DNA of 64,000 nucleotides from CBDDLJ01 sp965230635 (GTDB taxonomy: Bacteria > Pseudomonadota > Gammaproteobacteria > UBA1113): positions 1-64,000 of the forward strand of contig CBDDLJ010000019.1 of the NCBI GenBank assembly GCA_965230635.1. Direction: 5' to 3'. A program made the position numbers and the translations under genes. This document shows, one piece after another, positions 26,774-34,800 of the stretch. Below the pieces are notes generated by a model. The model had not been told where the DNA came from, ran no database searches, and saw nothing but the letters and a program-made list of their open reading frames with translations. Position 1 is the first letter of the stretch. Every line of letters starts with the position of its first letter.

Positions 26774-27961
26774 TTATTTCTCCATTTGTTCAATTATTGA
26801 ACCAAGAAAGCGGCTCGCTTCACCACCTGTGACTGCTCTGTGGTCAAAAGTTAGTGATATGGGCATGACTTTACACACGCTGATCGCATTGTTCTTTACT
26901 TCCGCTTGCTGTCGAAAACGTCCTGTTCCAACAATAGCAACGCAAGGCGGGATGACAATGGGATTTGCATAGCGTCCAGCAAACACCCCAAAGTTAGAAA
27001 TTGAGATGGTTGCATCTTGAAACTGCTCTGGTGAGATAGTGCGATTACCGACAGTTTCTTTAAATTCGTTAATTTTTTCACGGATAGCGCTATCAGACTG
27101 TCCGGTTACATTTTTCAATACCGGCACAAATAAACCGTCCGCTGAGTCCATTGCTAAACCAATGTTAACTACATTTGCTAAATGGCGCTCCATTTTTATC
27201 GGGTCGAAAAAAGCATTGAGTGCTGGTACTTTTTGACAAGCATGTGCGACAGCACGAATGATATTGAGTGTTATGTCGGCACTACTTTCCCAATGGTTAA
27301 TATTGGCATCATCAACAATCGTCACATGCACAATTTCGCGGTGTGCCTGGATCATACTTTGCACCATTGAGCGCCTTACACCTCGTATCGGCTCTATGGT
27401 TGCGTTTACATCAGGGATTTTTGTTAGGGAGGGGGTATGCTGTACTGCCGTACTTTGTGAATTAACCATGCTTTGTTGTGCTTGTTTTACATCTTCTGCA
27501 GTGATTCGGCCTTCTTTGCCACTGCCACGAATAGTGCTTAAGTCGACATGTAAACGTTTAGCTAAGGCGCGAATAGCTGGAATCGCCTTTATTTGTTGGG
27601 TCCCTGTTTGCTTTGGTGTGATGCCACTGGCGGATTCTTGTAAAACTGTGTTACCTACCTCAATGTTGCCTGCAACAGTAGCAGCACTTTCAGTCATTTT
27701 TGATTCTTCTGTATCTCCCTCTTTATCACCTTCAGTGAACTCCACCAAGGGATTATTCGTTTTGATGATATCACCAGGTTTACCATATAATTTTGCAATT
27801 TTCCCTGAGCGAGGTGACGGAACATCGACAACAGCTTTTGCTGTTTCCATAGAAACAAGCAATTGATCTGTTTCAACATCATCACCTTCACTGATGTGCC
27901 ACTCGTGAATTTCAGCATCAGGTAAGCCTTCGCCTAAATCAGGTAAATTAAATATTTTCAT
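26774..27961 (-). CDS. bkdB: Dihydrolipoamide acyltransferase, E2 of a 2-oxoacid dehydrogenase complex
   Basis: E2 transfers the acyl group from lipoamide to CoA and forms the core of the branched-chain 2-oxoacid (or pyruvate) dehydrogenase complex. The start ATG 27961 (MKIFNLPDLGEG) is chosen over the GTG at 27967 because the family begins there. Domains: lipoyl domain 1-78 with the lipoylated Lys in ETAKAVVDVPSP, peripheral E1/E3-binding domain about 125-165 (AIRALAKRLHVDLSTIRGSG, EGRITAEDV), and catalytic domain from about 185. The active-site motif reads DHRAVTGGEA, so the usual HxxxDG Asp is Thr, as I recall for some members of this subfamily. It is the last gene of a four-gene operon and its start follows the E1beta stop within a few bases. 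Specificity for branched-chain acids is inferred from the linked leucine dehydrogenase. Confidence 0.85.
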   Translation of the reverse strand: MKIFNLPDLGEGLPDAEIHEWHISEGDDVETDQLLVSMETAKAVVDVPSPRSGKIAKLYGKPGDIIKTNNPLVEFTEGDKEGDTEESKMTESAATVAGNIEVGNTVLQESASGITPKQTGTQQIKAIPAIRALAKRLHVDLSTIRGSGKEGRITAEDVKQAQQSMVNSQSTAVQHTPSLTKIPDVNATIEPIRGVRRSMVQSMIQAHREIVHVTIVDDANINHWESSADITLNIIRAVAHACQKVPALNAFFDPIKMERHLANVVNIGLAMDSADGLFVPVLKNVTGQSDSAIREKINEFKETVGNRTISPEQFQDATISISNFGVFAGRYANPIVIPPCVAIVGTGRFRQQAEVKNNAISVCKVMPISLTFDHRAVTGGEASRFLGSIIEQMEK

Positions 27962-27963
27962 AA

Positions 27964-28938
27964 TCACTCCATTACATTAGTAACAGCATCAAGAATACGT
28001 GAGACTGTTGGGATATAATGTTTTTCTAATTGATAATAGGGCATGATAGTATCATAACCGGTAACACGCATAATCGGCGCTTGTAATTCATATAAAGCTT
28101 TTTCTGCTAATTGAGCTGCTATTTCTGCACCTAAACCGCAGGTTTGTGCGGCTTCATGAATAATAACACAACGCCCGGTTTTGCGAACTGAAGCCAGTAT
28201 AGTTTCCATGTCTAATGGTTTAACAGTTGCAACGTCAATGACTTCGGCATTAATATGTTGTTGCTTGAGTTGATCAGCTGCTTGTAATGTTTCGTGTAGC
28301 GATGCACCCCAACTGACGAGGGTAACATCGTCACCTGCTCGTAAAATAAAACACTGAGATAGCGGCAGGGCTTCACCATTATCAGGTATTTCTTGCTTTA
28401 CTAATCGATAGATACGCTTGGGCTCAAGAAAAAGAACTGGATCGGGGTCACGCATTGCTGCCAATAATAAACCGTAAGCACGAGCAGGCGAGGAAGGGAT
28501 GACAACTTTGATTCCAGGAATATGGGCAAAGATAGCTTCTGTGCTTTCACAATGGTGCTCTGGTGCATGAATGCCGCCACCAAACGGTGCTCTAATAACG
28601 AGCGGACAAGTTAATCGTCCGCGTGTGCGGTTGCGTAGTCTAGAGGCATGGCTAATAATTTGTTCAAAAGCCGGGTAGATAAAACCTAAAAATTGGATTT
28701 CAGCAACAGGTTTCAATCCCTGTGCTGCCATACCGATAGCAAGGCCAACGATCATTGATTCAGCGAGTGGTGTATCGAGTACGCGTTCTTTACCAAATTT
28801 TTCCAATAAGCCAACAGTAGCACGAAAAACACCGCCATTTTCAGCAATATCTTCACCAAAAACAATGACGTCATTGTTTTGCTGCATTTCATAAGCTAGT
28901 GCCTGGGTAACGGCTTCAATTAACGTAATTTCAGTCAT
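27964..28938 (-). CDS. bkdA2: 2-oxoacid dehydrogenase E1 component, beta subunit
   Basis: A 324-residue transketolase-type E1beta subunit, starting at ATG 28938 (MTEITLIEAVTQAL), the conserved family start; an in-frame ATG at 28950 is possible. It contains FGEDIAENGGVFRATVGL, DTPLAESMIVGLAIGMAAQG, EIQFLGFIYPAFEQ, RAPFGGG then HAPEHHCESTEA and EPKRIYR, all typical of branched-chain/pyruvate E1beta proteins. Together with E1alpha it forms the alpha2beta2 thiamine-diphosphate enzyme that decarboxylates branched-chain 2-oxoacids and acylates the E2 lipoyl group. It overlaps the E1alpha stop by a few bases, showing translational coupling within the operon. Confidence 0.9.
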   Translation of the reverse strand: MTEITLIEAVTQALAYEMQQNNDVIVFGEDIAENGGVFRATVGLLEKFGKERVLDTPLAESMIVGLAIGMAAQGLKPVAEIQFLGFIYPAFEQIISHASRLRNRTRGRLTCPLVIRAPFGGGIHAPEHHCESTEAIFAHIPGIKVVIPSSPARAYGLLLAAMRDPDPVLFLEPKRIYRLVKQEIPDNGEALPLSQCFILRAGDDVTLVSWGASLHETLQAADQLKQQHINAEVIDVATVKPLDMETILASVRKTGRCVIIHEAAQTCGLGAEIAAQLAEKALYELQAPIMRVTGYDTIMPYYQLEKHYIPTVSRILDAVTNVME

Positions 28939-30007
28939 GCTGTTCACCATAATACAAGGCAGTTTCGCGTTGTTCTTCTAAGCAGGTAGGCAATTGTTCG
29001 TAAAGGTAATCAAACATATCCGTTACCGCTTGTCGCGGTGTGGCAAGATAATCTTTAACGGCGTCATCCACTAACTGTTTACATTCATCATGCAATGCTT
29101 GCTCTTGTGTTTCACTCCAAAGATTTTCATTTTCCATATAATATCGTAAACGCTTAATTGGTTCGGCTTGCCAGGCTTGTTGCAATTCTTTTTCGTGGCG
29201 ATAGCGTGAAGCGTCATCAGCTGTAGTGTGGTCTCCTAAACGATAAGTAACCGCTTCTATCAATGTTGGTCCACCACCTTCTCGCGCTTTTTGCAATGCT
29301 TGTTGAGTTGTGTGATAAACAGAAAATATATCATTTCCATCAATTTGAATGCCATCAAATCCACCGGCAAATGCTTTATTAGCAATGACTGGACAAGCTG
29401 TTTGTTTGTCACGGGATACAGAAATAGCCCACTGGTTATTATTTATAATAAAAACTAGCGGTAATTTCCAGCAACCGGCTAAATTAATGGCTTCGTAAAA
29501 ATCACCTTCAGAAGTTGCACCATCACCACAGGTTGTTATAACAGCACGTTTTTCTTTACGATATTGTATCGCTTTAGCCACACCGGTCGCATGTAATAAC
29601 TGTGTTGCAATAGGCACCGAAATAGGGAAATCTTCTTTTGCTGTTAAAAAATTACTACCACGTTCATCGCCTCCCCAATAGCGCAAGACATCTGCCATGC
29701 TTGTTCCATGCTGCAATTGTGCACCACAGTCACGATAGTATGGAATTAACACATCATCGCGCTGCATAGCACAGCCGTATCCTACTGAAACCGCTTCTTG
29801 GCCCAAAGAGCTGGGATAAGTTCCCAATTTGCCTGTTCGCTGTAAGTTGATGGCTTTGCCGTCAAACAGGCGAGTAAGCGTCATCATGCGGTAGAGTAGC
29901 TGTATAAGCGTTTGATCTTGTAAATGACTAGGCAATACTTGCTTTAATTTTCCATCAGCTGCAAGAAAAGGTGTTAATATTGATGAAAATTGGCTGGCTT
30001 CAGTCAT
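28931..30007 (-). CDS. bkdA1: 2-oxoacid dehydrogenase E1 component, alpha subunit
   Basis: A 358-residue E1alpha subunit. It has the thiamine-diphosphate motif GDGATSEGDFYEAINLAGCW ending in NNQWAIS (GDG...NN), the substrate/regulatory stretch YRLGDHTTADDASRYR typical of branched-chain and acetoin/pyruvate E1alpha, and an N-terminal TLTRLFDGKAINLQRTGKLG. The start ATG 30007 follows a GGAGT site that lies in the end of the leucine dehydrogenase gene five bases upstream. This subunit carries the decarboxylase site in the complex with E1beta. In Gram-negative relatives such E1alpha/E1beta/E2 sets next to leucine dehydrogenase serve branched-chain amino acid breakdown and supply primers for branched fatty acids. 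Confidence 0.9.
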   Translation of the reverse strand: MTEASQFSSILTPFLAADGKLKQVLPSHLQDQTLIQLLYRMMTLTRLFDGKAINLQRTGKLGTYPSSLGQEAVSVGYGCAMQRDDVLIPYYRDCGAQLQHGTSMADVLRYWGGDERGSNFLTAKEDFPISVPIATQLLHATGVAKAIQYRKEKRAVITTCGDGATSEGDFYEAINLAGCWKLPLVFIINNNQWAISVSRDKQTACPVIANKAFAGGFDGIQIDGNDIFSVYHTTQQALQKAREGGGPTLIEAVTYRLGDHTTADDASRYRHEKELQQAWQAEPIKRLRYYMENENLWSETQEQALHDECKQLVDDAVKDYLATPRQAVTDMFDYLYEQLPTCLEEQRETALYYGEQHD

Positions 30008-30012
30008 GCAGC

Positions 30013-31116
30013 TTACTCCTCATATAATATTTCTTCGGCAATTTTGGCGGTGATGATGTTGGTTGCTAAGTTTTCATCGTCAGAACGCTTGAAAATGCGC
30101 TGTAATATATTGTAGATATTATCAATTTTATCTTCAACACCGGCGTCAGAATAATTATTGTAACACGATGTTGCCTGAATTAAACCACCGGAATTTATAA
30201 GATAATCGGGCGCATACAGTATATTTCTTTGTTTCAAGGTTTGGCCTAATTCACAGCGCTCCAATTGGTTATTTGCACACCCTGCAATGATGTTTGTTTT
30301 TAGCAAAGGGATAGTATGGTCGTTAATGGTTGCACCGATAGCAGAAGGAGAAAATATATCGCAAGGAATACTGTAGATATCATCACATGAAACAACTTCT
30401 GCACCAAAGTCATTCGCTAAACGATGGACATTTTCTGTGTTGATATCACAGACAGTGATTTTTGCATTTTCTTTACTAAGAAATTTTGCTAAATGATAGG
30501 AAACCTGTCCGGCACCTTGCATGACAATGTGTTTACCACTCAGTGACTCATGATCATTGAGGTATTTAGTAGCGGCTTGCATGCTTCGATAAACACCTCT
30601 TGCAGTATATAGCGATGGGTCTCCAGAAGAGCCATCAACCGGTGTTGTGCATGCGACATAGCGTGTTTTAGTTGCAATTGTGTCCATATCGCTCACATCA
30701 GTACCAATATCTTTAGCGGTAATGTATCTTCCACCCAATTCTTCAACAAATTCACCGAATTTTTCAAAATACTGTGTGCGATCGTGTATATTTTTAGGCT
30801 TGATTAAAACAGCCTTACCGCCGCCTTGGGCGATTCCAGTAACAGCTGCTTTATATGACATGCCTCTGGCCAACCGCAATGCATCAACAATAGCATCGCC
30901 GACGGAATCGTATGCCATTAAGCGGCAACCACCTAAGGAAGGCCCTAGTTTAGTGCTGTTTATGGCCACAATAGCAAATAAGCCTGTTTTCTCATCTATT
31001 TTGAAATGAATGTCGCCAAAGCGATTATCTTTTGCAAAATTGAATAAAAAATCAACATCTCTTGTGTTTTCTTTATTTAAAAAACTTGATTCAGTTTCAG
31101 ATTCAGGTGTAAACAT
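30013..31116 (-). CDS. ldh: Leucine dehydrogenase (Glu/Leu/Phe/Val dehydrogenase family)
   Basis: Oxidatively deaminates leucine, valine and isoleucine to their 2-oxoacids using NAD+, feeding the adjacent E1/E2 genes. The 367-residue length is normal. Visible motifs are the glycine-rich substrate site LGPSLGGCRLM, the catalytic-Lys segment ARGMSYKAAVTGIAQGGGKA, AKDIGTDVSDMDTI, and the NAD-binding Rossmann motif IVMQGAGQVSYHLAKFL. Within the C-terminus, GCANNQLE and DYLINSGGLIQATS match the family. It starts at ATG 31116 and is the first gene of the operon ldh-E1alpha-E1beta-E2. The family also includes phenylalanine and valine dehydrogenases, so the preferred amino acid is inferred. Confidence 0.9.
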   Translation of the reverse strand: MFTPESETESSFLNKENTRDVDFLFNFAKDNRFGDIHFKIDEKTGLFAIVAINSTKLGPSLGGCRLMAYDSVGDAIVDALRLARGMSYKAAVTGIAQGGGKAVLIKPKNIHDRTQYFEKFGEFVEELGGRYITAKDIGTDVSDMDTIATKTRYVACTTPVDGSSGDPSLYTARGVYRSMQAATKYLNDHESLSGKHIVMQGAGQVSYHLAKFLSKENAKITVCDINTENVHRLANDFGAEVVSCDDIYSIPCDIFSPSAIGATINDHTIPLLKTNIIAGCANNQLERCELGQTLKQRNILYAPDYLINSGGLIQATSCYNNYSDAGVEDKIDNIYNILQRIFKRSDDENLATNIITAKIAEEILYEE

Positions 31117-31175
31117 GTACTACTTCCTTACCCTATATAAAAGCCCGACCAGGGTACCAGAATTTGAAATTTTGT

Positions 31176-31203
31176 AAAATGAAACTTCGTTGTTTCATTT
31201 TTT
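31176..31203. terminator. Hairpin in the leader of the leucine dehydrogenase operon
   Basis: AAATGAAAC - TTCGTT - GTTTCATTT forms a 9 bp stem with a T-run on the plus strand and TTTTACAAAATTT on the minus strand. It lies between divergent genes, about 60 bp upstream of the operon start, so it could be a terminator for antisense transcripts or a leader hairpin. No peptide or T-box features are apparent. Confidence 0.4.
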
Positions 31204-31248
31204 TACTATGCTTGATGTGAGTCTTGTTGCTATTGGCTAGGAGCTACC

Positions 31249-31476
31249 ATGAAAAAATATATTATATTTTTATCCATTGTTTTATTTGCACCGTTAGCTT
31301 TAGCCAGTAGTGACAGCGTCTGTAATAAAAAAGCACAACTCAATAAAATTACATTCAATTTATCAGCCGAACGTTGGGTTGACACTTTTACGCGCAAGTA
31401 CAAAACGTTTTTTGTTGGCCATACCAGAAGCTGGTCCAATCTAAAGCAACCTCAATCGCTTTTCGACCACCAATAA
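31249..31476 (+). pseudogene. Truncated exported protein
   Basis: The first 50 residues have a good signal peptide (MKKYIIFLSIVLFAPLALAS) followed by a start of a mature domain (LNKITFNLSAERWVDTFT) that resembles the N-terminus of small periplasmic proteins with an SAERWV-type opening, family not named with confidence. From about 31400 the sequence is the antisense of a transposase remnant, so the frame to 31476 is a fusion with foreign sequence and the protein is truncated. A GGAG-type site precedes the ATG, so a short secreted peptide might still be made. Confidence 0.5.
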
Positions 31477-31570
31477 TGTAAGATAGCCAATTAGCGGCAA
31501 TATCCCAAATGTTAAATTTGGGGTTACTCAGTCATCGTTCAACTTGTTTGGTTGCATTTTTTTTGTCCAT
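31388..31570 (-). pseudogene. Transposase remnant (IS4-like)
   Basis: Read on the minus strand from ATG 31570, an open frame with one internal TGA (31532-31534) gives NPKFNIWDIAANWLSYIIGG then RKAIEVALDWTSFWYGQQKT. The VALDWT pattern after a W-rich helix is typical of the N-terminal catalytic Asp region of IS4-type DDE transposases. Only about 45 residues remain. It truncates the exported protein gene at about 31400 and lies next to the conserved leader of the first NACHT gene. Confidence 0.5.
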
Positions 31571-31579
31571 CTCCTCAAA

Positions 31580-31830
31580 CAAATGTGGAGCAGGATGATG
31601 GGTGCTTTGGGATGTGTTATTATTCTTAGCTAAATTAGGGGTCTCAAACAGGAACAATCAATAGGTTTGTATAAATAAAGCAGTTGGGCGCCTTAAGCTA
31701 AAAATAGTTAAAAAATAAAACACTATGTTGTTGATGGCTAGCGATACAGTTTGTTAATATCCTCAGTATCGGAATATTGTGATGAGCCAGCTTAGCCAAT
31801 TTTTGTGACTATATTGCAACAGGAGGTCTT
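31580..31830 (+). repeat. Conserved leader block of NACHT-HEAT cassette, copy 1
   Basis: About 240 bp starting with GCAGGATGATGG and GCTTTGGGATGTGTTATTAT and ending with a TATATTGCAACAGGAGG ribosome-binding region is repeated at 55115-55357 and 59682-59931 with small changes, always directly before a NACHT-HEAT ATG. It therefore belongs to the duplicated unit and probably holds the shared promoter. It contains no ORF. Confidence 0.8.
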
Positions 31831-34800
31831 ATGGACAACCGTTCTACTACACAACCGACAACAGATAATGTAATCACCTCAGACATGTCATCAATAGCCC
31901 TTAACAAAACACCTGAAATATCAACTGAAAAACTAGCTGGAGAAAAATCTCCTCCAACTGACATGCCTTGCATTATCATTAAAGATAATTCTGCTTCGGA
32001 GCAAGCGCAGATCAATTTGAATCTAACGATTAATGATAGTTTTCATAAAACTGAAAGTCAGCCACCTCAAACGCAGCCTGCTTTTTCTGATTTACTGCAG
32101 CGCTTGCAAACACAATTAACAGCCCACTATACTAAGACAAGCTTTGTGAACAAGCGCTTATTTGATACGGATTACTTTTCACTAGCAGATTATTTTGTCA
32201 ATCTTCAGATGGTGGTGCAAGCTGATAAGACAAATGAGGTAACGCAAAGCAATGACGATAAACACTCTCACAAACCGCTACGAGCGCGCGATAGACTGGC
32301 CGGTAAAAAAGAAGCTATTGCACCGGGTGATTTGTTTCAACCCTTAGCCTATCAAGATGCCAATGGCAAGTCGCCAGCATCTATTGATACGGTTGTGGTA
32401 TCCGGGGCAGCAGGTGTAGGGAAGACGACTTTAATGGATTATATTGCTTACCAATGGGCGCTTTTCAAACAAGGTGCTGGCAAAGAAGGATTATGGTCAG
32501 ATTTTGAGGCGGTGCTTATTGTCCGGTGTCGTGATTTGCAACCTGAGGCATTAAGTTTGCAAACAAAGGACATAGCCGAACTATTACGCTGTGCGTGTTG
32601 GGGCCAATTAGATATCCACTTAGATGAGGCAAGGCAATTACTGAGCACGTTGAAAAGTGCGCCGGAGTCTTGTTTGCTTTTGTTGGATGGGTTGGATGAG
32701 CTGCCAGTATCTAAAAAGACGTATTGGGGCAACTTGCTGGTACAATTATTTCAGTTACCGTTTAAGAAATTGGTGACGACAAGGCCTTATGCGATAGGCA
32801 ATTTACAGCAATGGCTAGGCCATGACGGGTTGGTGGAAATCCAAGGATTTTCCGATGAGGATGTGCCGACGTTTTTTAAAAAACATTTGGGAGCAACTGA
32901 GCGTACCAATAATTTTATTAAAGGCATAAAACGGAATCTAGACCTTTGGGCGATAGCACATATTCCAATTAATGCATACTTACTCAAAACTTGGTGGGAA
33001 ACCACCTGTGAGCACGATAAGCCGGTACTGCTGAGTGAGATGTCGGTGAGTGATTTGTATGAGTCGCTGATAGTGAATGTGTGCCGGCGCTATCTGGCCA
33101 AAATAGGTGACTTAGATGAAAATAGGCTATTAGATGATGAGATAGTATTAGAAGTCCCGAGTATCCGTTGTTTATTGGATACGTTAGGGTGTTGGGCTTT
33201 TGAAGGGCTACGGCAGGATACCGCGCAATTGCCCATCAGTTGGTTAAAAGGCATTCAGAGCAATGATGAAAATCCCACATTATTATCAACGAATCGGCTA
33301 AAGCAACTCAATATGCCAACGTTGAAAGCATTAGGCTTATTGAAGCAAGTCGGGCGTGCAATAAGAGCACACCAGGTGTATGAATTTCTCCATTTATCGT
33401 TTCAAGAATTTTTAGCGGCAAACGTGATAGCTGTGACGTTGAGACAAGGCGCAGAGGAGAAAAAAGCACACTTAACGCAAGTGATTCATAGGTATAAATA
33501 TCATCCCAACTTCACCTTAGTATGGCCATCGGTAGCCGGATTATTGAGTCGATATCCGACAGCATTGAATCATTTTCTGTCAACTTTAATAGCAGGCCCC
33601 AAAGACTGGGTTGGTTTTGTTGAGACTGATTTGCTGATGCGTTGTTTGGAGTCAAGTTTGCCCTCTAGTATCGACACAAATGCACTAGGCTTACGACAGC
33701 AAACCTTGTTGCGGGCAGTTAAACAACGTATAAAGCATCTTAACAAGCTACCATATGACTGGCAGCGGACTACAATAAATACCTTGTCCATGTGTCCTAG
33801 GCTCATTCGCTTGAGTGCCGATACGGTATGGACGTTCCTTCGGGATAAAACGGTAAATGGTTATGTTCGCGGTGATGTGGCAAAAATCGCCGTTGCGCAT
33901 TTGTCACCAATCCCAGAATGTGTGGATGCTATATGGGCATTCCTTCGGGATGAGACGGTAGATAGTTGTGTTCGCGGCAAGCTGGCGAGAAGTGCCGTTT
34001 CGCATTTGTCACCAATCCCAGAATTTGTGGATGTGGTATTGGCGTTCCTTCGGGATGAGGCGGTAGATGGTTATGTTCGCGGCAAGCTGGCGAGAAGTGC
34101 CGTTTCGCATTTGTCACCAACCCCAGAATTGGTGGATGCGGTATGGGCGTTCCTTCGGGATGAGGCGGTAGATGGTTATGTTCGCGGTGATGTGGCGATA
34201 ATCGCCGTTGCGCATTTGCCACCAACCCCAGAATTGGTGAATGCGGTATTGCCGCTCCTTCGAGATAAGACGGTAGATGATGATATTTGCCGCGATCTAG
34301 CGAGAGCTGCTGTTTTGCATTTGTCACAAACTCCAGAATTTATAGGTGCGGTATGGGTGTTACTTCGGGATGAGACGGTAAAGGGTTCTATTCGCAGCGA
34401 GCTGGCAAGCAGCGTGGTTGCGCATTTGTCACCAACTCTAGAGTTGGTGGATACGGTATTAGCGTTACTTCGAGATGAGATGATAGAGGATTTTATTCGC
34501 GGCAATCTGGCGAGAAGCGCGGTTGCACATTTGTCACCAATCCCAAAATTTGTGGATGCAGTATTGGCGTTCCTTCGCGATGAGACGGCAAGTGATTATG
34601 TTTGCCGCGAGCTAGTGAGCAGCGCGGTTTTGAATTTGTCAAAAGGCCCAGAATTTGTCGATGCGGTACTGGCGTTACTTCGGGATGAAGCGGTAAATGA
34701 TCTCGTGAGCAGCGTAGTTTTGCATTTGTCACAGATCCCAGAATGTGTGGATGCGGTATGGGCATTCCTTCAGGGTGAGACGGTAAGTGATTATATTCGT

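Noticed and set aside
27258..27866. A 202-codon plus-strand open frame antisense to E2
   Set aside because: It lies wholly opposite a well-conserved E2 gene and has no recognisable content.
31176..31203. A riboswitch or T-box in the leucine dehydrogenase leader
   Set aside because: Only one simple hairpin is visible; no T-box or other riboswitch core motifs.
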